Positions 1 to 9,960 of a stretch of DNA of 64,000 nucleotides are shown piece by piece. A program made the translations under genes and the position numbers. The notes beneath the pieces are model-generated. The model was not told the DNA's origin, searched no databases, and saw only the letters and a program-made list of their open reading frames with translations. The DNA is from Cytidiella melzeri (Eukaryota; Basidiomycota; Agaricomycetes; Polyporales; Irpicaceae). The stretch covers positions 62,001 to 126,000 of the forward strand of contig JABYQR010000065.1 in NCBI GenBank assembly GCA_022592445.1. Reading direction: 5' to 3'. Each line of letters starts with the position of its first letter. Position 1 is the first letter of the stretch.

Positions 1-153
1 CTCCTGCTTAGAAACCAACTAGCAGTTGTGAAACTTTGTGTAACAGTCAGATACAGTACTCACTACCAATGCAGCCACAAATTTACATTGTCCAAGAAAG
101 TAGGGGTTGAGAATTTGTAGTTAGCTTCCAACTGGTAATTTTTGCTCAGAGCC

Positions 154-683
154 TAACAAAGTGGAATATGTGTGCGAGGGGTAGAGGCTGTTAAGCTTCG
201 AAGATGAGTCTTATTATTCTTGCTGCTTCAGCAGCTCTGCTTATATACATGTCTGTATCTACTTATGTAAGCGACTACTATACATGTCTACTTCAGCTAT
301 TCTACTGTACTACTAAGTGCATGACTCATGCATGACTCATTGTATAACTAGACTCAGCACTTGTACCAGAGGCGTACATAATGAGTAAATGACTCATGCT
401 AGTACTTGTCCTCAGATGTATGCTTTAGGCATCCTCTGGAGTCATACGTGCTTTCCATGTCATTTCCTATGCTACTAGAACACAGGCGTACATATATGTA
501 TAGTATTACTACAACCGATATCTGTACGTCTCAGCTAATGTAATGGTTACTACTAGAGTTTCCATATACGGCTGCATAATTCCCATACTAAGACTGTGGG
601 AACTCTGCTACCTAAAGCGTCCTTGTAATAAGGCGTGGGAAACTACATATCATATCATATTATTATATTATATAGTTTCAACA
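154..683 (-). repeat. Copia-1 3' LTR
   Basis: 530-bp copy of the same repeat as 6411-6968. On the minus strand it starts TGTTGAAAC directly after the polypurine tract (complement of 684-694, AAGTGGGAG core). It has a TATA element (tatataagc) and three bZIP-type TGACTCA sites (322, 333, 390). Compared with the right LTR it lacks a duplication of about 28 bp in the TGACTCA cluster. Confidence 0.9.
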
Positions 684-702
684 CTCCCACTTAACCGTTA
701 CA

Positions 703-2922
703 TTAGTGAGTGTTTAGATTAATTAGACCTAATCTCCCACTGAAGTATGATTGCTTCTGAAATGCCAATGACTTTGTCATGATATCAGCAATCTGTTCTT
801 CAGTTGGAACAGCATATAGTTCGGCATTCTTATTTTCGACAAACTCTCTAACATAATGATATCGAATGTCAATATGCTTTGAGCGTGACTCTATCTTTGG
901 ATTCTTGGTGAAGTAAATAGCACCATGATTATCACAGCATAGAATGGTAGGCTCTTGCTGTTTTAAATCCAATTCTTTGAGCACAGTGCGTAACCAATAA
1001 CATTGCTTGGAAGTTTCGCACAAGGCCATGTATTCTGATTCCATTGATGATAGAGCAACAGTTTTCTGCTTTTTAGAAGTCCAGAAAATTGCTCCTTCAG
1101 CCAAAAGAAATACATGTCCTGTTGTCGAATGTCTATTGTCTTTATTCTCAGCCCAGTCTGCATCCGAATAACCAATAATACCAGCATTACTTGATCCATT
1201 ATACTTGATCGCATAGGACTGCGTTCCAAGCAAATATCTCAGTATATATTTAGCTGATTTATAATGGTGGTCAGTTGGATTTGACATGTACTGTGAAAGA
1301 CGTATGACTGCATAGGAAATGTCTGGTCTAGTACCAATCATAACATATATAAGCGTGCCAATCAACGCTTGATACTGTCTCAGTAAACCACAATCTGCTT
1401 TGTAGTCAGAATCTGCCTTCTGTAGTACAGCACCTGAAGGTAATGGTGTCCGAGCAGGATTAGCATTTGCCATATTAAATCGTTTTAAAGCCTCTTGAAT
1501 GTACGACTCTTGGTCAAGTAGAATTGTTTTAGCTTTACGATCTCTCTGCACACGCATGCCTAGAATAAGCTTAGCTTCTCCTAAGTCACGCATCTCATAG
1601 CAATCCATAAGATTTTTCTTAAGTGCAGACATAGCAAGTTTACTATTTCCTATCGGAAATATATCGTCAACATATAGAATGAGAATTAAATTCCCCCCTT
1701 GTTGCCGATACACGTAAACACCAGCATCTGAATGAATCCGGTCAAAGCCTAATTCTATCAGAGTGTTATGAATCTTGATATTCCATGTTTGTGAAGCTTG
1801 TTTAAGTCCATAAATGGCTTTCTTAAGCAAACAAACATGGTTCTCCGTTCCCTTCTCCACAAAACCTTCTGGTTGTTCCATATAGATTTCTTCATCCAGT
1901 TTGCCGTAAAGGAAAGCTGTTTTCACATCCAATGCCTCGATTTCCCAATATTCAAGTGCAGCTATAGCTAGTAGCATGCGTATGGATTCAAAACGTGCGA
2001 CTGGTGAGAAAGTTTCTTGATAATCAATTCCTTCAACTTGGGTGAATCCTTTTGCAACAAGACGCGCTTTATATCGACCATCAGACTTTATGGTGAAGAC
2101 CCATTTGCATTTCACAATTTTGCGTGATGCGTCTGGTCGTCGTACAAGCGTCCAAGTTTTATTCTTCATTTGAGAATCAATTTTGTCTTGTGCAGCAGCA
2201 AACCATTGATCCCGATCATCTCTTTTCATTGCCTGCTTCCACGTCTGTGGATATTCATTGATTGAATAAGCAGTAATTGAATTAAGAGTCTCGTCATCAA
2301 TTTCTGCAGAATCATCATCATCAGTTAAGCCTCCTGATAGAGTTTGATGTTCTGGACCCGGTTCAATGGAAGGTGATCTCGAGGGTTGACGTGATGACGT
2401 TCCTGATCGCAAAGGTATCCGTAATCTGGATGGCCCTGCAACCGGAGATCTCGCGCGTATTCTCGAGTTCCAGTCAGCTCTCAAACGAAGCTCATTTTGT
2501 TCTTCCTTTTTGTCCTTAGCCACTTGCTTTTCTAAAGCTTTCTGCATATCCACCGGCCGCATGGAAAGTTTAGGATTTTTTCCAGCAGTTGAACGTTTGT
2601 TCTGGTTGATAGGTGGTGGCAAAGGTGGTTTAGGCTTAGGTCCTCGTTTGATTTGTGGTTGTGGTTCTTTGTCAAGAACCGGAGCTGAAGGGGATTGCTG
2701 CTGTTGTCGAGAAGGATGAGTAGGTGCTTGGTGCTCTGGATGATCATCATCTCCATCATCAGAATCTTGGTGACCTTGTTCATCATTCTCTTCAAAAGGT
2801 GAAAAATTATTGTGTGGAGGAACAGTGTTATTATCACTGTTATTGATGACTAAAGGTTGTTTGGAAGGAGTAAATCTTTTGATACGGGAAATGAGTCTCG
2901 TCAAATACTGCATCGCGAGCAA
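703..2922 (-). pseudogene. Copia-1 reverse transcriptase and RNase H
   Basis: C-terminal part of copia Pol in one open frame of about 740 codons. A low-complexity acidic/proline-rich linker is followed by the reverse transcriptase (WVFTIKSDGRYKARLVAKG entry motif, catalytic YVDD in the segment LILYVDDIF) and RNase H (SDADWAEN, SSMESEYMAL, KHIDIRYHYVRE, DIMTKSL), ending just before the polypurine tract. Reverse transcriptase copies the element RNA and RNase H degrades the RNA of the hybrid. This part looks intact, but it is out of frame with the integrase upstream (break at about 2880-2920), so no continuous Gag-Pol can be made from this copy. The real polyprotein has no start here; the first methionine of the frame is incidental. 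Confidence 0.9.
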
Positions 2923-4266
2923 TGACGATTCGCTGTTTATCCCAGAACCAGTAACCCTTTACACCCGGTTCATCTCCAACGAATATCATAGGAGTTGCTT
3001 TTGGTGACAACTTGTTCTGACGACTCTTGATCGGTACATGGACGTATGCACGACATCCAAATACACGAAGCATTGAGATATCTGGTTTTATACCCAGAAA
3101 ACTCTCTATAGGTGTCTGCCAGTTTAATCGTACATTAGGTAGACGGTTATTTAAATATACCGCTGCTTCGCAAGTAAGCTTCCAGAAACCATTTGATAAC
3201 CCAGCTTGCTGTCGCAATGCTTCGGCTTTATATTTTATGGTCTGTTGCCATCGCTCAGCTCTACCATTTTGTTGTGGAGTATACGGTACAGACATTTGTA
3301 ATTCTATTCCATGTTCCTTCAGATAATCCTTGAACTCATTATTAATGAACTCTGTTCCACCATCGCATCTGAACTTCTTCATCTTCTTTCCTGTTTGGTT
3401 TTCGGCCCATGACTTGTATTCTTTGAATCTTGTGAACGCTTCATCTTTGTGCTTGAGATAATAGAGCATCCCATGACTAGAAGCATCATCAAGACAAGTC
3501 ATACCGTATTTGTAACCATCAATAGAAGTTGTAGAATATTCAATGAGATCGGAATGAGTTAATTCAAGGACTTCTGTAGCTCTCGACATAGATGGTGGAA
3601 ATGGTTGTCTCTTCCTTTTCCAACTTGACATCCGTGACAAGGAGAAATTGTCGATGGAATAGGAATCTTTTCTTTTAATCCCTTTGTTCCTTTGTGAAGA
3701 TTTTCGACAATCTTATTCCCTGGGTGTCCTAGTCGATTATGCCACAACGTATAATCATTACGACTAACTTTATTAATTGAGTCTATCTTCCTGACTAGAC
3801 GTCCTTTAATCCAATAAAGTCCGGCATGATCAGGTTGACCATTTATAATCTCTTTTCCTTCATTATAAATTGTCCATCCTTTCGATGTAACACTGCTAGT
3901 GCATCCTAGTTGCAGTGCTTTAGAAGGAGAAAAGAATCTTGTAGTCGCATCTGGTATATAGAGGACATTGTTCAAAGTTGTGCGATGTATTTTATCTTTC
4001 ACAAGGATCGTGTCAAGTACAACCGTTCCTTTTCCCAATATTTTGACAGTCATATCTTTACCTGCTACAGAGCATGTACCTGCTACCGTTGCTGGTTGAT
4101 ACGAGATAAAGTCGTCAATTTCATTGGTAATGTGACTAGTAGCACCACTGTCGATGAGCCATTCAACGCTTTCAGTCTCACACGTGGAATAAAGAGAAAC
4201 GTTGATGATTTCATTATCGTGCTCGAAGACAGGTTTGGTATCTACTTGAAGATTATTTACAGTCAC
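2840..4266 (-). pseudogene. Copia-1 protease and integrase, frameshifted
   Basis: Two overlapping frames. 4266-3559 holds the aspartic protease (WLIDSGATSHITN) and the GAG-pre-integrase zinc region (LWHNRLGHPGNK, CHGCQVGKG). The frame breaks near 3600-3640 and continues in 3640-2840 with the integrase core (HSDLIEY, DDASSHG, CDGGTEFINNEF, YTPQQNGRAER, giving the D,D,E catalytic residues) and its C-terminal part (GYWFWDKQRIVI). Compared with the single continuous frame in copia-2 (9961-12600), the break removes the link between the zinc region and the catalytic core. Inferred to be inactive. Confidence 0.88.
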
Positions 4267-5162
4267 TTTGTCTTTGCCTTTGCCTTTGGACTTCTTTCGT
4301 TGTCCTCCTTTCTTTCCTTTATTCTCCTTGTTACCCTGCTTGTTGTTGGTAGAAGATCCTTGCTGATTATTTCCATTACCACGAGACTTGTTCTGGTTAG
4401 GTTTCCCTTTATCCCAGTGCTGACTCGTAGTATGGTTAGAAAGCCCACACTTCTTGCATTTTTCCTTCGGTAAACGCGTGGTCTGCGTAATCCGATTCGC
4501 ATTTTCACTGTTTGAACCCTTTCGACGTAACTCTTCCGCAAGTATCTTGGGATGAGCGTGTCAAACTTAATTTCTTCGGGTTTTGCAACAGTGCCAATGT
4601 ATGCAGAAATGGCGGTTTCATATGACGTTGGTAAAGCCCACAAAAGAATATGAACTTTAATTTGATCATCAAGGTCTAACCCAGCAACTTTGGTATCTCC
4701 AATCTTAGTACGGAAGCCTTGAATTTGTACGTTCATATCCTTAGACTCATCAAAAGTTGAGCTAAGTAGGTTTCTGAACGCAACAGAGCTTGCTAAGACT
4801 GATGTCTTTTCAAAATCTGTTTTCAATTTCTTCCACACTTCGGAGGCCAAATCCTCTCCTTCAAGATAGGATTGCAAAGTAATGTCAAGGTAAATATTGA
4901 AATAAGCTAAAGCGCGTTGGTTCCGAATTTCCCAATCCTTAAGTTCCTTCTTCTCATCAGAAGTGTCAGGAGGTGCAGTAGTCGTACCAGAACCTGAACT
5001 GGTAGCTGCTGCAGGTAAGGTAGGTTTCTTTTCGGTTCCATTCACGATTAACCAAGTGTTTGAATATCTGAACAAGCCAATCATAGCGGTGGACCATTTC
5101 TTGTAGTTTGAACCGTCAAAGACGATCATTTGACTACCGCTAATCTTTCCTGGTTCAGCCAT
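4263..5162 (-). pseudogene. Copia-1 gag, frameshifted
   Basis: Gag capsid precursor. The start is the ATG at 5162, whose A is the last base of the TAA that ends orfC (TAATG). The first about 200 codons match copia-3 gag nearly base for base (FDGSNYKKWSTAMIGLF; LLWALPTSYETAISAYIG of the copia-type Gag fold). One C is missing at about 4550 relative to copia-3, after TLIP. The original frame, which contains the zinc knuckle CKKCGLSNHTTSQH, is lost, and an unrelated basic tail is read instead. Gag would package element RNA. Copia-3 has a different single-base lesion further downstream. Confidence 0.88.
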
Positions 5163-5729
5163 TATAACCAAAAGCAATCAAGGATCAAGTTGTAGTACGA
5201 ATGTACACTTCAGAGATATGAGGTACTACAGGTGCAATTACAGGTGATGACGTCTGTTTAGAAGTTTCTTCTAGAAGATCTTCGACTTTGGTATTTTCTC
5301 CGGAATCTGAGTTCTTATCTAGAGATTGATTTGATGTGTCACCAATGTAAGTTGTGCCTGTGATGATCTCTGATGGTTCCTGATCTATTACTACTTCTGG
5401 TTCGTTGTTCTGTGGTTCTGATTCTCGACGATTTGCTAAGTTTGAAAGTATGCAGTGACTAAAGCAGGTACGTCAAGATGCGGTACAGATCCTATGTAAC
5501 CTCCAATGAGTTCTTTCTGATGTTCAAAAGGTTCAAGATACCGGTCCTGTGTTACCAATGCAATAATTCTATAAACTTCGTTTAAATCTGCTTCAAACGA
5601 ATATCTATAGCGGTTAGGGCACGGTTGTGTTTCACAGGGTCTTGCAACACTGTCGACGTCACAAAAGTTCTCTGAGTCAAAGAGGTGTAATTCGGAATTC
5701 GTACACGCTAAAGAAGCCAGAGTACAACG
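5160..5729 (-). pseudogene. Copia-1 orfC, AUG-less frame ending on the gag start
   Basis: Open reading frame in two overlapping registers immediately before gag. The first runs from just after a TAA at 5732 and carries a C-x4-CPNR motif (CETQPCPNR) and GSVPHLDVP. After a -1 register change near 5437 an acidic, serine/threonine-rich frame runs to the TAA whose last base is the A of the gag ATG. No ATG begins either register. The same arrangement with the same register change is present in copia-3; copia-2 keeps one uninterrupted 203-codon frame. Function unknown. It could be a downstream exon of a spliced upstream ORF, or be translated from a non-AUG start. Confidence 0.55.
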
Positions 5730-5732
5730 TTA

Positions 5733-6410
5733 CAAACTAAGTAAAGAAAAGTCATAAAAGTTTGTCAGAATGCGCTACGTGATGGTCGTGACTCGAAGCA
5801 GAACGAGAGAGAGATAGAGAAAGTATACAAGTACACTACGGACTACGCTAATGAAAAATGGCCGTTTGTAACAAGTATAAGAGTACACATCGCGATATTT
5901 TATAGTATACATTACGCGGTATAGTACAAAAAGCGGTGATTTCTAATTCCAGGACTGACTGACGTGCGCCAACACGAAGGTCCTAGGCCTCTAAGTCACA
6001 AGCTTAGAGTGCCACTCAACACTACCCTCCTATTGTACTACTCCGCCGATCTACCACTTGTACAAGTGGGAGCTTGTTCCTCCACCACCGGATTTTACAC
6101 TGCGTGTTAGGCAGATTCCGCGTAATGCACGACTTGTTAAAGTCGAGAACCACCAAGGGTGGCTTAAGTATTCAGCTGGGTTGGGAGTGCGTACGCAAGG
6201 GGCAAGTAGGTGAGGGAATTAGCTGTAGAAGATCAGTTGGGAATATTGTATTCGAAGCTGAGGCAGTCAACCAGTACAACTCTACTACTACTATGTGGCC
6301 AAACAAAGTAAAGTAGAGAAACTTACTTATAAGAAAGCTTGGGGGATACTGGTTGATGGATGTCGTTGAGAGTGTGGATGTAGTTAAGCTAAAAGCCGGG
6401 GCTCATAACC
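5733..6410 (-). other. Copia-1 leader and primer-binding site
   Basis: Untranslated leader between the 5' LTR and orfC. On the minus strand it begins with GGTTATGAGCCCCGG (complement of 6396-6410), which is complementary to the anticodon arm of initiator tRNA-Met (GGGGCUCAUAACC). This is the internal 'half-tRNA' type of primer site known from Drosophila copia. The 243-nt ORF at 6074-6316 is on the opposite strand and is not supported. At about 5926-5928 the leader joins sequences that in copia-3 flank the 1.74-kb orfA/orfB module. Confidence 0.7.
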
Positions 6411-6968
6411 TAACAAAGTGGAATATATGTGCGAGGGGTAGAGGCTGTTAAGCTTCGAAGATGAGTCTTATTATTCTTGCTGCTTCAGCAGCTCTGCTTA
6501 TATACATGTCTGTATCTACTTATGTAAGCGACTACTATACATGTCTACTTCAGCTATTCTACTGTACTACTAAGTGCATGACTCATGCATGACTCATGCT
6601 ATGAGTGCATGACTCATGCATGACTCATTGTATGACTAGACTCAGCACTTGTACCAGAGGCGTACATAATGAGTAAATGACTCATGCTAGTACTTGTCCT
6701 CAGATGTATGCTTTAGGCATCCTCTGGAGTCATACGTGCTTTCCATGTCATTTCCTATGCTACTAGAACACAGGCGTACATATATGTATAGTATTACTAC
6801 AACCCATATCTGTATGTCTCAGCTAATGTGATGGTTACTACTAGAGTTTCCATATACAGCTGCATAATTCCCATACTAAGACTGTGGGAACTCTGCTACC
6901 TAAAGCGTCCTTGTAATAAGGCGTGGGAAACTACATATTATATCATATTATATTATATAGTTTTAACA
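6411..6968 (-). repeat. Copia-1 5' LTR
   Basis: 558-bp LTR. On the minus strand it starts TGTTAAAAC and ends at CTTTGTTA, directly followed by the tRNA-iMet-type primer site. It carries a TATA element (tatataagc) and five TGACTCA sites (6579, 6590, 6610, 6621, 6678); two of these come from the extra ~28-bp duplication absent from the left LTR. Close similarity to the left LTR indicates the same insertion event. Confidence 0.9.
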
Positions 6969-8124
6969 GTCTGTAACTAGATTACTAATGCTAAGAATTG
7001 GTAATCCTATGAGTAATGATTGGTAATGCACAGTCCTGCTTGCTAATACTACTGAATAGAGAATGTAAGCAATGACTGAGCATCCTACATAACTGAATTG
7101 TCACGGAGACGAAGCTCGACGCAACTAAAAGGGACACGATGTGGAAGACGACGAAGAGGTGGCGGCAGGCTTGAAGCACAATGCTCTCACCAGCTATCAA
7201 ACTTTATGCAAGTTGCTAGCCCAGTAAAGACCAAGTTAATATTGGGTACTACTAGCTATGTAGTACAGGAGGGGTTTGCTTACCTAGCCCAGTAAAGACC
7301 AAGAGGTCGAGATGGGGGCTAGGAGTGTACATGTAGCTGCTTATATAGACTTCAGGGACCTGCGCACAGACCATGTTGAGGGCAGGCTTTGCAAGAAGCC
7401 ATGTGAACGAAGAACAAAAGAACTACCTAAAGGAGAACAATAGCTATTGTCTAGACCTTGCCAAGAACTCTACCCGTGAGAGAATCTATCTAAAAGGAGA
7501 CCAACTATTGTATTCCATTCCCACACTTGTGAGAACATCCTTCCATAAAGAGAACAACAAGGAAAGAACAATAAGGAGCCCATGTGGACAGTATCTATGG
7601 CGTCAAACCCTAGCTATGGGCTGAGCCATGTGCTTGTAGCCATGTGGTCTTACTTAAGCTAAGTCACATGCCAGTGTGACGTAGTAGCAAGTAATGTGAC
7701 CGTGTGGAGCGTCTAAGCCACGTGATACGGGCGCTTAATAGACGTGAAAAGGGAGTGTATGCAGAGAAGGTTGCAACTGAGCTGCAGCCCGGAGTTTTAC
7801 AGATAAAAACAAGAGGTAAATTGCAAAAATTAAGGGCTAGTCAGGCCATCCATGACATGAATGGTGCTGACTGAGCCTTTGATAAGCTCAATACATTTGG
7901 TATATGAAATATGAGTCATGCAGAAGCCTCATGGTACTTCTGCTATTCAGTTATGGAAACTACTGGAACACGATGCCATATGGTGCAAGTATCGCATCGT
8001 GTGTGACCATAAGGATGGTGGAATCACATGCTATGTACTATCTGATCTTATCTATCTACATATCTAATCTACATTGTCCACAGATCTGATGTCCGATAAT
8101 CAGCGATACAATCTCGCTTTGACA
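6969..8124 (-). repeat. Copia-2 3' LTR, truncated and interrupted
   Basis: Matches 15664-16074 in two pieces, 6969-7098 and 7858-8124, separated by the solo LTR at 7099-7857. The outer end corresponding to 15562-15663 is missing; copia-1 begins exactly there. On the minus strand the inner end is TGTCAAAGC after the polypurine tract AAGTGGGAG. Confidence 0.88.
7099..7857 (-). repeat. Solo LTR, family C, nested in the copia-2 LTR
   Basis: 759-bp insertion bounded by TGTCA...TGACA and flanked by a perfect 5-bp duplication TGAAT (7094-7098 and 7858-7862). Removing it plus one repeat restores the copia-2 LTR sequence seen at 15800. The reverse complement of the same repeat lies at 47131-47818 inside the gypsy element. 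This copy contains an extra internal segment with the phrase tagcccagtaaagaccaag twice. The TATA-like tctatataagcagc points to minus-strand orientation. The small ORFs inside are not supported. Confidence 0.9.
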
Positions 8125-9711
8125 CTCCCACTTGATGCCAACATCATTTTGCTTTGAGCTACTTTGAATGACAGCATCTCGTGAGGGTGCAGTGAAGTTC
8201 ACTAGTCCAAGACCCCCACTGAATTTAGACTGTTTCTGAAATGCCAATGACTTGGTCATAATATCAGCAACTTGGTCTTCAGTTGGGATGGCATAGAGTT
8301 CTGCCTTTTTGTCTTCATTTATGAACTCGCGAACATAGTGATAACGAATGTCAATGTGCTTTGAACGAGCTTCAATCTTTGGATTCTTTGTGAAGAAGAT
8401 GGCACCATGGTTGTTGCAATAGATCGTAGTGGGACCTCTTGGTGACATATCCAATTCCGTAAGCATAGTACGTATCCAAGCACACTGTCTCGCTGTGTCG
8501 CATAATGCCATGTACTCTGCTTCCATTGAAGAGAGTGCTACAGTCTTCTGTTTCCTCAAGACCCATGACACTGCGCCTTTGGCCAGAAGGAATGCATAGC
8601 CAGTAGTGGAGTGTCTATCGTCTTTGTTCTCAGCCCAGTCTGCGTCTGAGTACCCAACTAGTCCAGATTGGCTGCATCCATCATACTTAATAGCATATGA
8701 CTGAGTACCAAGTAGATAACGGAGTATGTACTTCGCAGCATTCATATGGATCTGAGTGGGATTTGACATATACTGAGAAAGACGTATGACAGCATATGAA
8801 ATGTCGGGACGAGTACCAATCATAACATATATGAGTGTACCAATTAAGGCTTGATACGAACTCCTAAGCTCATGTTCCGCTGTATAGTTGGAATCTGCTT
8901 TACAAAGTTCTAGTCCAGATGGTAAAGGTGTACGGGCAGGATTAGCATTGATCATTTGAAAACGTTTAAGAGCATCTTCAATGTACGACCCTTGAGAAAG
9001 GTAGAGTGTACGCTCTTTACGATTTCTATGCACTTGCATGCCTAGGATTAGCTTTGCTTCTCCTAAGTCACGCATCTCATATTGATTCATGAGATTTGTT
9101 TTGAGTGCTTTGATCCCAGCTTTATCGTTGCCAATAGGAAATATATCATCAACATAGAGGATAAGCATCAAAGTCCCCCCTTGTTGGTGATATATGTATA
9201 CACCAGCATCGGACTCAATACGTTCAAAGCCTAAAGCTACAAGCGTATTGTGAATTTTGATATTCCAAGTTCGTGGAGCTTGTTTAAGTCCATAAATGGC
9301 TTTCTTAAGCAAACAAACATGGTTCTCTTTTCCCTTCTCTACGAAACCTTCTGGTTGTTCCATATAGATTTCCTCATCCAGTTCGCCGTACAGGAATGCT
9401 GTTTTTACGTCCAGTGCCTCGATTTCCCAATTCTCGAGTGCAGCTATAGCTAGTAGCGTGCGGATGGACTCAAAACGTGCGACTGGTGAGAAGGTTTCTT
9501 GATAATCGATTCCTTCAACTTGCGTGAAGCCTTTTGCTACAAGACGTGCTTTGTAACGACCGTCAGATTGGACTGCAAAGACCCATTTGCATTTGACTAT
9601 TTTCCGTGAAGGGTCTGGTCGTTTAACAAGCTTCCAAGTGCCATTCTTCATTTGAAAGGCAATTTCGTCTTGTGCAGCAGCGTACCATGAATCTCTATTG
9701 TCACTTTTCAT
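8056..9711 (-). pseudogene. Copia-2 reverse transcriptase and RNase H
   Basis: Frame of 551 codons closely similar to the copia-1 domain: WVFAVQSDGRYKARLVAKG, LILYVDDIFPIG (catalytic YVDD), SDADWAENKDDRHSTTG, SSMEAEYMALCDTARQ, KHIDIRYHYVREF, DIMTKSLAFQKQSKF. The frame runs past the expected end (after VNFTAP) through the polypurine tract and into the LTR. The related fragment at 49676 has a TAA stop there, so the stop seems mutated here. It is separated from integrase by a TGA and a frameshift, so this copy is inactive as a polyprotein. Family identity is certain. Confidence 0.9.
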
Positions 9712-9960
9712 CGCTTGTTTGGAAACAAGTCTGAGGAAATTCGTTCATTGTGAACGCCGTGACATAGACAATATATGTTCTAGAGATTCAGATTGATCCT
9801 CCGATTGACTTGGTAGATCAGATGGGAGATCAATGTTCAATTCCTCCGGTGTCGAAGGTAATCTAGAAGATCCAGGTACTGGATTAGACGCTGTACGTCT
9901 TACTGGTCCAGGTACTGCTGGCTTTGTTGATTCTCTCCATTTAGCCGTTTGCTCCTTTTG

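Larger units (their letters stand above)
154..6968 (-). mobile_element. Copia-1: Ty1/copia LTR retrotransposon, degenerate, lacks the orfA/orfB module
   Basis: Full-length Ty1/copia element read on the minus strand: 5' LTR on the right (6411-6968), primer-binding site, long leader, orfC, gag, protease, integrase, reverse transcriptase/RNase H, polypurine tract, 3' LTR on the left (154-683). The order integrase before reverse transcriptase is diagnostic for copia. The coding part is broken into at least four frames by single-base shifts, so it is not autonomous. It is the sister of the plus-strand copy at 58983-64000, from which it differs by absence of a 1.74-kb block in the leader. No 5-bp target duplication is visible: gagcc lies outside the left end and gtctg outside the right. 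The right end abuts an internal point of the copia-2 LTR, so one or both flanks have been rearranged. Confidence 0.93.

Noticed and set aside
6074..6316. 80-codon ORF in the copia-1 leader, also present in copia-3 (59627-59869)
   Set aside because: It lies antisense to the element transcript, and its conservation follows from near-identity of the two DNA copies.
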